Positions 18,920 to 29,136 of a stretch of DNA of 64,000 nucleotides are shown here, one piece after another. The translations under genes were made by a program, and so were the position numbers. Below the pieces are notes generated by a model, which saw nothing but the letters and a program-made list of their open reading frames with translations, searched no databases and was not told where the DNA came from. The first letter of the stretch is position 1. Every line of letters begins with the position of its first letter. This DNA comes from Silvimonas iriomotensis (lineage in GTDB: Bacteria > Pseudomonadota > Gammaproteobacteria > Burkholderiales > Chitinibacteraceae), in contig NZ_BMLX01000001.1 of the NCBI RefSeq assembly GCF_014645535.1, positions 985,169 through 1,049,168 on the forward strand, read 5' to 3'.

Positions 18920-20239
18920 ATGCTCAATACCAACGAAACGCACGACCCGACCCTGCGCAGCTGGGTTGCCTCGGCCAATGGGCCACAAACGGATTTTCCG
19001 CTGCAGAACCTGCCATATGCCGTATTCCGGCGTGCCGGCGCAACCGAAGCATGGCGGATTGGCGTCGCCATTGGCGATCAGGTGCTTGATCTGACGCATG
19101 CGCTTTGCGTGGACGGCCTGCCTGAACTGAAAGACCCGGAACTCCAGAACGCCTGCCGACAAAGCACGCTGAATGCGCTGATGACCTTGGGTCAGCCTGC
19201 CTGGCATGCCTTGCGCCTGGCGTTATCCCGCGCGCTGCGCGCCGGCGCGCCCGCCGCTGCGGTACTGGCAGACGCGCTGGTGCCGCAGTCTGCGGTGGAA
19301 TACGCCCTGCCCGCACAGATTGGCGACTACACCGACTTTTACACGTCCATTCACCACGCCACGCATGTCGGCGCGCTGTTCCGCCCGGATAATCCGCTGC
19401 TGCCCAACTACAAATGGGTGCCGATCGGCTATCACGGCAGAGCCTCATCCATTGGCATATCCGGCCAGCAATTTGCCCGCCCGCTGGGGCAAACCCTGCC
19501 CGCTGGCGCAGCCACGCCGGAACTGGGCCCGGCCCGGCGCATGGATTACGAACTGGAGCTGGGTGTATTCATTGGCAAAGGTAACGCCGCCGGCCAGCGC
19601 ATTGCGCTGGATCGCGCGGACGAGCATGTCTTTGGTCTGTGCCTGTTGAATGACTGGTCGGCACGGGATATTCAGGCCTGGGAATACCAGCCGCTCGGCC
19701 CGTTTCTGGCCAAGAACTTCGCCACCACCATTTCGCCCTGGGTGGTGACACTGGAAGCGCTGGCGCCATTCCGGCAACCCTGGGCGCGCGCGGTGGATGA
19801 CCCGCAACCGCTGCCGTATCTGGACTCGCCCGCGCATCGGGATGCCGGCGCCATCGGCATTGCTTTGGAAGTGGCCATTTGTACGCCGCAGATGCGGCAA
19901 GCCGGCCTGCCGCCACAACGACTGGGGCAGTCGCAATTTGCGCAGTCGTACTGGAGCATTGCGCAGATGGTGGCGCACCACACGATCAATGGCTGCAATT
20001 TGCAGGCGGGTGATTTGCTGGGCAGCGGCACGCAATCCGGGCCACTGGCGCACGAGGCCGGCTCTTTGCTGGAGCTGACCCATGGCGGCAAGCAGCCAAT
20101 GACACTGGCCAACGGGGAAACGCGCACTTTCCTGCAAGACGGCGATGAGGTCATCCTGCGCGGGCGTTGCGCGGCGGATGGCGCAGTCAGCATTGGTTTT
20201 GGCCTGTGTAGTGGCACGCTGCTGCCAGCGCTTGACTGA
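18920..20239 (+). CDS. fahA: Fumarylacetoacetase
   Basis: A 439-residue fumarylacetoacetate hydrolase, which splits fumarylacetoacetate into fumarate and acetoacetate. The SH3-like N-terminal domain (SWVASANGPQTDFPLQNLPYAVF, over residues 14-36) leads into the catalytic FAH domain with DYTDFYTSIHHATHVG, ELELGVFIGKGN and LLNDWSARDIQAWEYQPLGPF stretches. These hold the metal-binding Asp/Glu and the catalytic His. It starts only 3 bases after the hmgA stop. In this operon it is the last step, although it is placed before the isomerase gene. Confidence 0.96.
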   Translation: MLNTNETHDPTLRSWVASANGPQTDFPLQNLPYAVFRRAGATEAWRIGVAIGDQVLDLTHALCVDGLPELKDPELQNACRQSTLNALMTLGQPAWHALRLALSRALRAGAPAAAVLADALVPQSAVEYALPAQIGDYTDFYTSIHHATHVGALFRPDNPLLPNYKWVPIGYHGRASSIGISGQQFARPLGQTLPAGAATPELGPARRMDYELELGVFIGKGNAAGQRIALDRADEHVFGLCLLNDWSARDIQAWEYQPLGPFLAKNFATTISPWVVTLEALAPFRQPWARAVDDPQPLPYLDSPAHRDAGAIGIALEVAICTPQMRQAGLPPQRLGQSQFAQSYWSIAQMVAHHTINGCNLQAGDLLGSGTQSGPLAHEAGSLLELTHGGKQPMTLANGETRTFLQDGDEVILRGRCAADGAVSIGFGLCSGTLLPALD

Positions 20240-20253
20240 AAACAGGTGCGATC

Positions 20254-20907
20254 ATGGCCGATGAACTGGTGCTTTATTCGTATTTCCGCAGCTCTGCCGC
20301 TTACCGCGTGCGCATTGCCTTGCACCTGAAAAACATGCCGTATCGCATTGAGCCGGTTCATTTATTGCGAAACGGCGGCGAGCAGCGCGCCAGTCATTAT
20401 CTGGCCGTCAATCCGGAAGGCCTGGTGCCCACGCTTCACCATGGCGCGGTCACGCTCACGCAGTCATTGGCGATCATCGAGTATCTGGAAGAGCTGGTGC
20501 CGACGCCGCCACTGCTGCCCGCCGCACCGGCAGACCGCGCATGGGTGCGCGCGCTGGCGCTGGCGGTGGCGTGTGATATTCATCCGGTAAACAACCTGCG
20601 CGTATTGCAATACCTGCAGGCCGAACTGGGTGCAACCGATGCGGCAAAGCAGGCCTGGTACCAGCATTGGGTGCAGCTTGGCCTGGCAGCGTTTGAGGCG
20701 CATCTGGCGCAGCGCCCGGCTTCACGGTTCTGCTTTGGCGATACGCCCACGCTGGCCGATTGCTGCCTGATCCCGCAGTTGTTCAACGCGCGCCGCTTTG
20801 GCTGCGATTTGACCCGCCTGCCGCGGATACTCGCCATTGAAGCACAGTGCCAGGCCTTGCCGGCGTTTGTTGCGGCGGCGCCAGAGCAACAGCCTGACGC
20901 CGCCTGA
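20254..20907 (+). CDS. maiA: Maleylacetoacetate isomerase (zeta-class GST)
   Basis: A 217-residue glutathione-dependent isomerase converting maleylacetoacetate to fumarylacetoacetate. The zeta-class signature SSAAYRVRIAL begins at residue 13, followed by NPEGLVPTL and the TQSLAIIEYLEE helix. It is the last gene of the tyrosine operon, 14 bases after fahA. Only three bases separate its stop from the stop of the convergent carboxylase gene and no intrinsic terminator is visible between them. Confidence 0.95.
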   Translation: MADELVLYSYFRSSAAYRVRIALHLKNMPYRIEPVHLLRNGGEQRASHYLAVNPEGLVPTLHHGAVTLTQSLAIIEYLEELVPTPPLLPAAPADRAWVRALALAVACDIHPVNNLRVLQYLQAELGATDAAKQAWYQHWVQLGLAAFEAHLAQRPASRFCFGDTPTLADCCLIPQLFNARRFGCDLTRLPRILAIEAQCQALPAFVAAAPEQQPDAA

Positions 20908-20910
20908 TGC

Positions 20911-23900
20911 CTAGGCCGGCACGGTTTCTTCCGGCTGGATCACCAGCAGATTCTGCCCGGCGCTGACCGGCGTGCCCGACTGGCACAATACCTTGAGTAC
21001 CTTGCCCGAGGCCGGCGCGGTGACGTTGATTTCCATCTTCATGGATTCAACCACCATGATCACATCGCCCGCGGCCACCACATCACCCTCTTTGACCGGC
21101 ACTTGCCAGACATTGCCCGCCACCTGACTGGGAATGCCGCGCGCGCCATCAGGCAACTCGTCTTCTTGCGCCGCACTGCTGCTGGCCTGCTCCATGCTGT
21201 AGTTGTTGGCGCCAGTGGCCTCCCAATGCGCGCGTTCGGCATCAAACGCGGCTTGCTGGGCGGTTTTGAAGGCGGCAATGCTGGCGGCGTTGTCTGCCAG
21301 AAAACGGTTGTAGTCGCCCAGTTTGAACTCGGTGTGCTCGATCTTGAGTTCAAACCGCCCTTGCAGAAAATCCTCGCGCAGCGTCAACAACTCTTCGCCG
21401 CTGACCGGGTAAAAACGGATCTGGTCGAAGAACCGCAACAGCCACGGCTTGCCGGGCACAAAGTCACGCGTGGTTTTGTGGCGATTCCACATCTGGATGG
21501 TCCGGCCGACAAACTGGTAGCCGCCGGGCCCTTCCATGCCGTACACGCACATATACGCGCCACCAATGCCCACCGCGTTTTCCGGCGTCCACGTGCGCGC
21601 CGGGTTGTACTTGGTGGTCACCAGGCGGTGGCGCGGGTCCAGCGGCGTGGCAACTGGCGCGCCCAGATACACATCACCCAGACCCATCACCAGATAACTG
21701 GCGTCAAACACAATCCGCTTTACGTCCTCAATACTGTCCAGCCCGTTGATGCGGCGAATGAACTCGATATTGCTGGGGCACCACGGTGCGTCCGGGCGCA
21801 CGGACTGCATGTATTTCTCGATCGCCAGGCGCGTTGCCGGGTCATCCCAACTGAGCGGCAGATGCACAATGCGTGACGGCACGGTCATGTCGTCAATCGC
21901 CGGCAAGGCGGCCTCGGCCTGCTGAACCTGCACCAGCAATTGCGCCAGCGGCAAGACACGGCTGTCGTAGTGAATCTGCAGCGAGCGGATGCCCGGCGTC
22001 AGGTCGATCACCCCGGTCAGTTGCGCGGCATCGAAACTGTTGTAGAGCGCCTGCACGCGGAAACGCAGGTCCAGATCCAGCACCAGCGGGCCGTATTCGA
22101 CCAGCAGGTATTTGTCGCCCGCCTGCCGGCACACCAGCGCCGGCCGCGCTGCGGTGGCCGGCAAACTCAGCACCACGGGCTCATCCTGGCTGGGGGTGAG
22201 TTCAACCGCCGCTGGTGCAGCCAATTGGTCGATAGATGCTTCCAGCGCCGCTTCCAGTGCTGCCGCATCCGCCTGACTGACGCGCTTGAAGCGCACGGTA
22301 TTGCCCGGGCGCAACTGCCCCATTTTCCACAACTCTGCCTGGACAATCACCGCCGGGCAGACAAAGCCACCCAGGCTTGGGCCATCCGGCCCCAGGATAA
22401 CGGGCATGTCGCCCGTGAAGTCGATGGCACCGATGGCGTAGGCGTTGTCATGAATATTGGACGGGTGCAGGCCGGCTTCGCCACCATCCGTACGTGCCCA
22501 GACCGGCTTGGGGCCAATCAGGCGCACGCCGGTACGGCTGGAGTTGTAATGCACCTCCCAGTCCGTGCTGAAAAACATGTCTACATCGGCTTCGGTGAAA
22601 AAATCCGGCGCGCCGTGCGGGCCGTACAGCACAGAGATTTCCCAATGGGCCGGATAGGCCGGCACCGCGCCGCCCTGCATATCTACCGGCTGACCGTGGG
22701 CCTTGCCCAGATGCAGCACATCACCCGCGCGCAGGGTACGGCCACCGTGACCACCAAACTGGCCCAGGGTAAAGGTGGATTTGCTGCCCAGATAATCCGG
22801 CACATCAAACCCGCCGGCCACTGCCAGATAACTGCGGCAACCGCCACCCTCGATAGCGCCGATGGCCAGCTGATCGCCCGCCCGGACAGGCACTGCCTGC
22901 CATTGCGGCAACGGCTGGCCATTGAGCGTGGCCCGCATGGCGGCGCCAGTCAGTGCGATGACGGTCGCGCTGTTAAAGCGCAAGGTCGGGCCGGTGACGG
23001 TCAGCTCCAGCGCGGCGGCGTCATCCGCATTGCCGACCAGCTTGTTGGCAAGGCGCATGGCGCGGCTATCCATGGGGCCGGACGGCGGCACGCCGATATG
23101 CCAGTAGCCGGTACGGCCGGGGTAATCCTGAATGCTGCTTTGCACGCCGGCATCCAGCACGTCGATGGTATGCGGCGCATAGGCGAACGTGGACAGATAA
23201 CGGGTGATCTGACGCCCCTGGGCAAAGGTGCTGTCGGCCAGAATCTGCCGCAGATACTCAAGATTGGTCTCGATGCCATCCAGCCGGGTTTGCGCCAGGG
23301 TGGCCTGCATGCGCGCCAGCGCCTCGGCCCGGTCCTGACCATGTGTGAGCACCTTGGCCAGTAGCGGATCATAAAACGCAGGCACATCCGTGCCCCGCTC
23401 TACCCAGCTATCAACGCGCGCGCCCTCGCCAAAACTGACTTCGGTCAACAGGCCGGCCGACGGCTGGAACTGCTTGTTGGCATCTTCGGCGTAGACCCGC
23501 ACCTGCATGGCCGCGCCTTGTGGTTGATGCTGGTAAGCGCCAAGGTCTGGCCCCTCGCCGGCTGCGGCTTGCAGCATCCATGCCACCAGATCAACACCGG
23601 TGACGAGTTCAGTGACGCCGTGCTCCACCTGCAAACGGGTGTTGACCTCCAGGAAATAGAACTCGCCAGAGCGCGTATCGAACACAAACTCGACGGTGCC
23701 GGCAGATTGATAACCCACCGAGGACACCAGCCGCACGGCGGTGTCGCACAAGTTTTTGCGCTGTTCCGCACTCAGATGCGGCGCGGGGGTTTCTTCAATC
23801 ACCTTCTGATTGCGGCGCTGGGTGGAGCAATCACGCTCGCCAAGATGAATAACCGTGCCATCGCTGCTGCCAAAAATCTGCACCTCAAGGTGACGGGCGT

Positions 23901-24510
23901 ATTCGACAAACTTCTCCAGATAGATACCGCCATCCTTGAAGTTGTTTTTCGAGAGCCGCTCTACCGTCTGCCAGGCTTCAGCCAGTTGGGTTTCATCCCG
24001 GCACAGTTGCATGCCAATGCCCCCGCCACCGGCCGTACTTTTAAGCATGACCGGGTAGCCGATTTGCGCTGCCGCAACCCGTGCTGCGGCGGCATCGGCC
24101 AGCAGGCCCGTGCCCGGCAGCAGCGGAATACCGTTTTGCTGCGCCAGTTCACGCGCGGTGTGTTTCAGGCCAAAGGCGCGCATATGGGCCGGCTTGGGGC
24201 CGATAAAAGCAATGCCGCTGGCGGCACAGGCCTCGGCAAAAGCGGCGTTCTCAGACAAAAAACCGTAGCCCGGATGAATGGCTTGCGCGCCAGACTGGCG
24301 GGCGGCGGCCAGGATGGTATCGGCCAACAGATAACTTTGCGCAGCCGGCGCCGGGCCGATGCAAATGGCTTCGTCGGCCATTTGCACGTGTTGCGCATGG
24401 CGGTCAGCCTCGGAATACACCGCGACAGAGGCAATGCCCAGTTTTTTGAGAGTACGGATGATGCGGCAAGCAATTTCGCCGCGATTGGCAATCAGAACCT
24501 TGCTGAACAT
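20911..24510 (-). CDS. uca: Biotin-dependent urea/guanidine carboxylase
   Basis: A 1199-residue single-chain carboxylase. Residues 1-450 are a biotin carboxylase ([24 protein letters not shown]-grasp with [10 protein letters not shown]). The middle (~455-1090) carries the KipI/KipA-like carboxyltransferase halves ([24 protein letters not shown] region, then [13 protein letters not shown]). The C-terminus is a biotinyl domain with the modified Lys1158 in ESMKMEIN. Classical urea carboxylase makes allophanate from urea. Here the operon leader has a guanidine-I riboswitch and the two associated DUF1989-type genes are upstream, so guanidine is the more likely substrate. The allophanate hydrolase domain or gene is absent. 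Confidence 0.93.
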   Translation of the reverse strand: MFSKVLIANRGEIACRIIRTLKKLGIASVAVYSEADRHAQHVQMADEAICIGPAPAAQSYLLADTILAAARQSGAQAIHPGYGFLSENAAFAEACAASGIAFIGPKPAHMRAFGLKHTARELAQQNGIPLLPGTGLLADAAAARVAAAQIGYPVMLKSTAGGGGIGMQLCRDETQLAEAWQTVERLSKNNFKDGGIYLEKFVEYARHLEVQIFGSSDGTVIHLGERDCSTQRRNQKVIEETPAPHLSAEQRKNLCDTAVRLVSSVGYQSAGTVEFVFDTRSGEFYFLEVNTRLQVEHGVTELVTGVDLVAWMLQAAAGEGPDLGAYQHQPQGAAMQVRVYAEDANKQFQPSAGLLTEVSFGEGARVDSWVERGTDVPAFYDPLLAKVLTHGQDRAEALARMQATLAQTRLDGIETNLEYLRQILADSTFAQGRQITRYLSTFAYAPHTIDVLDAGVQSSIQDYPGRTGYWHIGVPPSGPMDSRAMRLANKLVGNADDAAALELTVTGPTLRFNSATVIALTGAAMRATLNGQPLPQWQAVPVRAGDQLAIGAIEGGGCRSYLAVAGGFDVPDYLGSKSTFTLGQFGGHGGRTLRAGDVLHLGKAHGQPVDMQGGAVPAYPAHWEISVLYGPHGAPDFFTEADVDMFFSTDWEVHYNSSRTGVRLIGPKPVWARTDGGEAGLHPSNIHDNAYAIGAIDFTGDMPVILGPDGPSLGGFVCPAVIVQAELWKMGQLRPGNTVRFKRVSQADAAALEAALEASIDQLAAPAAVELTPSQDEPVVLSLPATAARPALVCRQAGDKYLLVEYGPLVLDLDLRFRVQALYNSFDAAQLTGVIDLTPGIRSLQIHYDSRVLPLAQLLVQVQQAEAALPAIDDMTVPSRIVHLPLSWDDPATRLAIEKYMQSVRPDAPWCPSNIEFIRRINGLDSIEDVKRIVFDASYLVMGLGDVYLGAPVATPLDPRHRLVTTKYNPARTWTPENAVGIGGAYMCVYGMEGPGGYQFVGRTIQMWNRHKTTRDFVPGKPWLLRFFDQIRFYPVSGEELLTLREDFLQGRFELKIEHTEFKLGDYNRFLADNAASIAAFKTAQQAAFDAERAHWEATGANNYSMEQASSSAAQEDELPDGARGIPSQVAGNVWQVPVKEGDVVAAGDVIMVVESMKMEINVTAPASGKVLKVLCQSGTPVSAGQNLLVIQPEETVPA

Positions 24511-24607
24511 GATGGCGCCCTTGACGGCGTGCGGGTCGTCCCGCGGAAAGGCGTGCAGCGCCGGGTCGTCCCGGTGTGCAAAAGTGACGGTGCGATGGCG
24601 GGCCGGA

Positions 24608-25288
24608 TCAATCCCAGATCAAGAGCCGGATCGGGGTCGGGTTCCACGCATTGCAGGGGTTGTTCAGTTGCGGGCAATTGGAGATCAACACCCAGACATC
24701 CATTTCGGCGCGCAATTCAACGTACTTGCCCGGGCCGGAAACGCCGTCATCAAACTTGAGTGCGCCCGCTTCAGTCACCGGGACATTCATGAAGAAATTG
24801 ATATTGGGCACCAGATCGCGCTTGGTCAGGCCGATATCAGCGTGCTGCATGGCCAGCAGATAGTTGTCGCGGCACGAATGCATGTACTTTTTTTGCAGGG
24901 CGTAGCGCACGGTGTTGCTTTCAGCCGCGCAGGCGCCGCCCAGCGTGTCGTGACGCCCGCAGGTGTCGGCCACAATGGTCAGCATCGGGTTGGCATCGCA
25001 CGAGTACAGCGTGGTGCCCGTGGTCAGGTAAATGCCGCCCTGCCGCAGCATGGTTTCGGTTGCGCTGTAGTGCTCGCTGATGTCATTGCCGTTGTAGAAC
25101 AGCACGTCTGCGGCCTGATTGCCTTCAAGATCCACAATGCGCAGCGTCTGGCCCTTTTTGACGGGATGCAGCCACGGCTCGCCCGCGGGCTGGTAGTGGT
25201 CAAGCGCGGCCCGGGCCGGGTCCAGCGTGCTTTCCTGAACGCGAAAGGCCGTGGCCGTGGTGGTGACTTCGTTGTCGATGACGGTCAT
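24608..25288 (-). CDS. Urea-carboxylase-associated protein 2 (carboxyguanidine deiminase subunit)
   Basis: A 226-residue protein of the DUF1989 family, known as urea carboxylase-associated protein 2. Members of this pair have been shown to form a carboxyguanidine deiminase (CgdAB) that converts carboxyguanidine to allophanate and ammonia. Seen here: [50 protein letters not shown] with conserved Cys and His residues, and [10 protein letters not shown]. It lies 15 bases after the sister gene and 97 bases before the carboxylase. Which subunit name applies is not decided from sequence alone. Confidence 0.9.
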   Translation of the reverse strand: MTVIDNEVTTTATAFRVQESTLDPARAALDHYQPAGEPWLHPVKKGQTLRIVDLEGNQAADVLFYNGNDISEHYSATETMLRQGGIYLTTGTTLYSCDANPMLTIVADTCGRHDTLGGACAAESNTVRYALQKKYMHSCRDNYLLAMQHADIGLTKRDLVPNINFFMNVPVTEAGALKFDDGVSGPGKYVELRAEMDVWVLISNCPQLNNPCNAWNPTPIRLLIWD

Positions 25289-25303
25289 ATCCTTCCCCTT
25301 CAG

Positions 25304-26110
25304 TCAGACCAGATATTGCATATCGGCGTTATGCAGCGCGCGGGCGTTTTCCGGGCGGAACTGGCGGCAAAAGTCATCTGCCGCCGCACTGCCGGAGCGC
25401 CATGCCACAAGGCCGGTTTTTGCCGGGGCGTAATCAGGACGCGGGTCCAGCGGATGCGGCGCGCTGGAGTACGCAATCAGCGTGTCCATATCAAACCGCA
25501 ACTCGACGTAATCCCCGGCCTTGCCGTGCCCTGGCACGAACACAAAACGCCCTTGCGGATCAACCACCACCTTGCTGAACAGATTGACCGGCGCGATCAA
25601 GTCACGCTTGGTCAGGCCGTATTTGCCAATTTCAATCAACAGCCCATCTTTGCCGTTGCGATACATGGCGTTGCGGGCAGACTCGAAATTGCGTTCGCCG
25701 TATTTGCGCTGGCAGGTTTCGGCATCAAGCACGGCGCCCAGCGGGTCATGCCAGCCCAGCGTATCGGCGGTGATGGAGGCCAGCGAGCGGCCCATGTCGC
25801 TCATCAATACGTGGCCACGGGTGTAATGGGCGGTGTGCTGCGCCTTGAGCGAGTCCGGCATGCTGTAGCGCTCCAGCTTTTCTTTGGCGCTGTACAACAC
25901 CAGCGAGACATTGGCCCCGGCCTCCAGCATGACAAAGCGCAGGCTGCTGCCACGCGGCATAACGCCAGACCAGTGCGCGCCGCCCGGCATGATCTCTGAC
26001 CACATGACTTTGTCCTGTGGTAGATCAGCGGCGAACTGGCGCCAGAACTCGGGCGTATCAACCGGGCTGGCAGAAGGCGGGTTGGCGGGTATGCGTGAAA
26101 AATCGGTCAT
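25304..26110 (-). CDS. Urea-carboxylase-associated protein 1 (carboxyguanidine deiminase subunit)
   Basis: A 268-residue DUF1989-related protein, the usual partner of the preceding family. Motifs include MPGGAHWSGVMPRGSSLRF, the HVLMSDMGRSLASIT region, DTLGWHDPLGAVLDAE and LFSKVVVDPQGRFVF. I start it at 26110 because AAGGAG sits five bases upstream; the frame is open six codons further. It probably forms a heteromer with its neighbour to remove one nitrogen of carboxyguanidine as ammonia. It is the fourth gene of the guanidine operon. Confidence 0.9.
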   Translation of the reverse strand: MTDFSRIPANPPSASPVDTPEFWRQFAADLPQDKVMWSEIMPGGAHWSGVMPRGSSLRFVMLEAGANVSLVLYSAKEKLERYSMPDSLKAQHTAHYTRGHVLMSDMGRSLASITADTLGWHDPLGAVLDAETCQRKYGERNFESARNAMYRNGKDGLLIEIGKYGLTKRDLIAPVNLFSKVVVDPQGRFVFVPGHGKAGDYVELRFDMDTLIAYSSAPHPLDPRPDYAPAKTGLVAWRSGSAAADDFCRQFRPENARALHNADMQYLV

Positions 26111-26131
26111 GCTCACTCCTTGCCACAAGCA

Positions 26132-26965
26132 TCAGGCGGTCGCGCCAGACAGTTTTTGTAGTTGTTCCAGATCCGTCTTCACTCCGGCGGTCTCCCGGAT
26201 GCGGTCCAGAATCTCGCGCTTCAGGCGCAGGAATTCAGGTGCCAGTTTCATGTCCTGATTGCGGGCAAACGGCAGCGGCACGTGGTACAGCGAGTCAATC
26301 CGGCCCGGGCGCGGCGCCATCAGCACCACCCGGTCGCCCAGGTAAATGGCCTCTTCCACGTCGTGCGTGACAAAGACGATGGTGACTTTCTCCAGCCGCC
26401 GCACGTGGCAGATCAGGTCGTGCATGACTTCACGTGTTTGCGCATCCAGCGCGCCGAAGGGTTCATCCATCAGCAAGATGCGCGGCTTGCTCATCAGCGC
26501 CCGCGCAATGGCCACGCGCTGCTGCATGCCGCCGGACAACTGCGCCGGATATTTGTCAGCCGCAGCGGTCAGCCCCATCAGGCTCAGCAAGGCGTCGGCG
26601 CGGCCGCTGGCTTGCTCGACATCTGCGCTGGTGCGGTTTTGCTGGTTTACCGCCAGCCGCCGGCTGAACTTGATGTTGTCCATGACATTCAGCCACGGGT
26701 ACAGACTGTAGTGCTGGAACACCATGGCGCGGTCTGCGCCCGGGCCATCAATCGCCCGGCCATCTACGGCAATCTGCCCGCTGGTGGGCGTTTCCAGCCC
26801 GCCAATCATGCGCAACAGGGTGGATTTGCCGCAGCCGGACGCGCCCACAAAGGTGATGAACTCGTTATCCCCGATATTAAGGTTGGCATCTTGCAGCGCC
26901 TGCACTGCCTGGGCGCCGCGACCAAAAACCTTGTTGACGCTGCGGATTTCAATTTTCTGTGTCAT
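26132..26965 (-). CDS. ABC transporter ATP-binding protein (guanidine operon)
   Basis: A 277-residue ATPase of the TauB/SsuB/NrtD group. Walker A is GASGCGKSTLLR, the signature LSGGMQQRVAIARAL, Walker B ILLMDEPFGALD, and the switch His lies in FVTHDVEEA. It energises uptake through the adjacent permease and binding protein. Family members import taurine, nitrate, sulfonates or related small compounds; operon context points to guanidine or a guanidine-like molecule. The permease stop and this start are only six bases apart. Confidence 0.94.
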   Translation of the reverse strand: MTQKIEIRSVNKVFGRGAQAVQALQDANLNIGDNEFITFVGASGCGKSTLLRMIGGLETPTSGQIAVDGRAIDGPGADRAMVFQHYSLYPWLNVMDNIKFSRRLAVNQQNRTSADVEQASGRADALLSLMGLTAAADKYPAQLSGGMQQRVAIARALMSKPRILLMDEPFGALDAQTREVMHDLICHVRRLEKVTIVFVTHDVEEAIYLGDRVVLMAPRPGRIDSLYHVPLPFARNQDMKLAPEFLRLKREILDRIRETAGVKTDLEQLQKLSGATA

Positions 26966-26971
26966 CGGTGT

Positions 26972-27817
26972 TTACCTCTTGGCCAGCCATGGAAACGCCA
27001 GGCGATGCACCAGACGGAACGCTTGATCGATCACCAGCCCCATGGCGCCGATCAGCAAAATGCCGCCGAAGATTTTGTCGGTCTGCAAAAAGCGCTGGGC
27101 CTTGAGAATGGCAAACCCCACGCCAGAGTTGGCGGCGACAAGTTCTGCCACCACAAGGTAAGTCCAGGCCCAGCCCATGGTGATGCGCAAGGTATCCAGC
27201 AAGGCTGGTCTGGCCGAGGGAATGATCACCAGCCGGATGATCTCGCTGCGGGTGGCGCCCATGGTTTGGGCGGCTTCGATCTGCGCATCCGGCACGCGGC
27301 GCACGTCTTCGGCCACCATCAGTACCATCTGGAAAAACGTGCCGATGAAAATCACCGCCACTTTGGCGCCTTCATCAATCCCCACCCACAGCATGACCAG
27401 CGGCACAAACGCCACGGCCGGCATGTAGCGGATAAAGTCGGTCAGCGGCTCCAGCAGTGCTTGTACCGGGCGGAACGTGCCGATCAGCAAACCCAGTGGC
27501 AGCGCCACCAGCAGCGACAGCGCCCAGCCGGCACAGACACGCCAGGCACTGATGGCCATATCGGCGCCCAGATTGTCATCGGTCCACCATTGACCCAGCC
27601 GCTCTGCCACCTGGGCCGGGCCCGGCAGGAACACCGGCGACACCCATTGCGTGGCGGCCAGCGCCCACCACAGTACGAGTGGCAACAACAGGCCAGCCAG
27701 GGCGATCAACGCATATTGCCGCCGGCCCAACTGACCGCGGATCGCCCAGAAAGTAGTGCGCCGGGGCGTGGCCGTGCTGGCCGCATTGCGCGCCGGAATG
27801 GTTTCTGGTGCAGACAT
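26972..27817 (-). CDS. ABC transporter permease (guanidine operon)
   Basis: A 281-residue inner-membrane permease of the TauC/SsuC type with about six hydrophobic segments and the EAA loop EAAQTMGATRSEIIRLVIIP that docks the ATPase. The ATG at 27817 has AGAGGGGG upstream; the open frame extends 22 codons further into the gap after the binding-protein gene but lacks a site there. It forms the channel for the substrate delivered by the preceding binding protein. Confidence 0.93.
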   Translation of the reverse strand: MSAPETIPARNAASTATPRRTTFWAIRGQLGRRQYALIALAGLLLPLVLWWALAATQWVSPVFLPGPAQVAERLGQWWTDDNLGADMAISAWRVCAGWALSLLVALPLGLLIGTFRPVQALLEPLTDFIRYMPAVAFVPLVMLWVGIDEGAKVAVIFIGTFFQMVLMVAEDVRRVPDAQIEAAQTMGATRSEIIRLVIIPSARPALLDTLRITMGWAWTYLVVAELVAANSGVGFAILKAQRFLQTDKIFGGILLIGAMGLVIDQAFRLVHRLAFPWLAKR

Positions 27818-27879
27818 GGGCGTTCCCCCTCTTGTGGTGTCAGACGGCGTAGGTGCGGGCGGCCAGCCCGCACCGTGCA

Positions 27880-28869
27880 TCACTTGGCGGCTTCCTTGAC
27901 CAGCGAGCCATCCAGGCCTTTGGCAAAGTCAGGCTTGCCATCAACCAGTTTGTTTTCCAGCAGGAATTTATTGATGGTCGGCGCCACGGCGGCCAGCGAA
28001 GTCGGGCTGGCCGGGTTGAAGGCGTCAGCGTTGTCCTTGGCGGTAAAGAAGCGAGTACCAGGCAAGAAGGCCTTGTATTCGTCCGGCTTCATGCTGACCA
28101 CTTTGGACATGATCTTCGAGGCTTCATCCGGATGGCTGCTGATGTAGGCCTGCGCGTCGTACCAGGCCTTGATCATGCCGACCAGTTCCTTGCGCTTGGT
28201 CTGGATGGCCTTGTCTTGCGCCACCAGCAAATCCGGAATCAGGCCCGGCATGTCTTTGGAGGTGAAGAGCGCGTGGCCCTTGCCGGAAGTCTGGATGGTG
28301 TTCACCCACGGGTTCCACACCACCGCCGCATCAACCCGGCCGGCCATGAATGCCGCTGCAGCATCGCCGGCGGACAAATTGGTCAGCTTCACGTCCTTGA
28401 GCGACATGCCGTGTTTTTCCAGCGCGGTCACCAGCACAAAGTGCGAGATGCTGTATTGCTCCAGCGCGATGGTCTTGCCTTTGAGATCAGCAAAAGACTT
28501 GATGCCTGGGCCAACCATCAGGGCGTCGTTGCCGAACGAGTTGTCGTTCACCAGCACCGCCTTGACCGGCACGCCCTTGGCCAGCGGTGCCATGGTGTCA
28601 GACCAGGTCTGGGAGTTGGCATCCAGCTGGCCGCTGGATAGCGCCGAAATGGAATCGGTGTAGTTGGCAAACCAGACGAGTTTCACGTCAGCGCCATATT
28701 TCTTGAAATAGCCGTTCTGTTCAGCCACGTACCAGGCTACCCAGCCCGGCCAGTCGGACACGCCGACCTTGACCTCGGCGCGGGCAATGGGCGACCAGGC
28801 GGAGAACATGACAAAAGAGATGGCAGCAAGACGACAGAGGGTACGGCGGACAGCTTGGCGGGCAAACAT
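27880..28869 (-). CDS. ABC substrate-binding protein, NMT1/TauA-like (guanidine operon)
   Basis: A 329-residue periplasmic binding protein with a Sec signal peptide (MFARQAVRRTLCRLAAISF, cleaved near ARA-E). The mature part has the NMT1/TauA pattern: KVGVSDWPGWVAWYVAEQNGYF in two parts, ISALSSGQLDA, FADLKGKTIALEQ and AAVVWNPWV. It is the first gene behind the guanidine-I riboswitch. The start at 28869 is set by GAGGAG eight bases upstream; longer in-frame starts would read through the riboswitch and are rejected. The ligand is inferred, not shown. Confidence 0.94.
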   Translation of the reverse strand: MFARQAVRRTLCRLAAISFVMFSAWSPIARAEVKVGVSDWPGWVAWYVAEQNGYFKKYGADVKLVWFANYTDSISALSSGQLDANSQTWSDTMAPLAKGVPVKAVLVNDNSFGNDALMVGPGIKSFADLKGKTIALEQYSISHFVLVTALEKHGMSLKDVKLTNLSAGDAAAAFMAGRVDAAVVWNPWVNTIQTSGKGHALFTSKDMPGLIPDLLVAQDKAIQTKRKELVGMIKAWYDAQAYISSHPDEASKIMSKVVSMKPDEYKAFLPGTRFFTAKDNADAFNPASPTSLAAVAPTINKFLLENKLVDGKPDFAKGLDGSLVKEAAK

Positions 28870-28942
28870 GGCAAGGCTCCTCTTGGACAATTCGGGTACG
28901 AGAGGCGGGCAGACCATGTGCACATACACTGTATCTGTCGCG

Positions 28943-29095
28943 ACCTCCCGGGCTTTTGTCCCGCCGTGGAGCCCCTGGCAACCAGGCAAAGCCGCGTTGC
29001 GGCTTGTCGGGCAGTCATCACCGTGTGATGGAGGGCCGGAAAGCTCTCGGACCAGTCATTCATCCCCGCAGGGACCGGAACCCTAGCTTTCCTGA
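28943..29095 (-). ncRNA. Guanidine-I (ykkC) riboswitch
   Basis: The minus strand carries the three hallmark conserved blocks of the guanidine-I aptamer in order and spacing: GCTAGGGTTCCGG (29087-29075), GACTGGTCCGAGAG (29057-29044) and ACGGCGGGACAAAAGCCCGG (from 29067 minus about 100, i.e. 28967 downward). Variable GC-rich hairpins lie between them (for example AAGCCGCAACGCGGCTT near 28988-29004). It sits 74 bases before the start of the binding-protein gene. A CCTCT at 28905-28901 can pair with the AGAGG of the Shine-Dalgarno at 28883-28879, so control of translation initiation is possible. Guanidine binding would turn the operon on. Confidence 0.94.
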
Positions 29096-29136
29096 AAGAC
29101 GATGCGAACATGTCGCACCTCTCGTGCTGTCATCTA

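Noticed and set aside
26162-28147. A 661-codon plus-strand frame opposite the ABC transporter genes
   Set aside because: His/Gln/Arg-rich shadow with no domain; it spans several real genes on the other strand.
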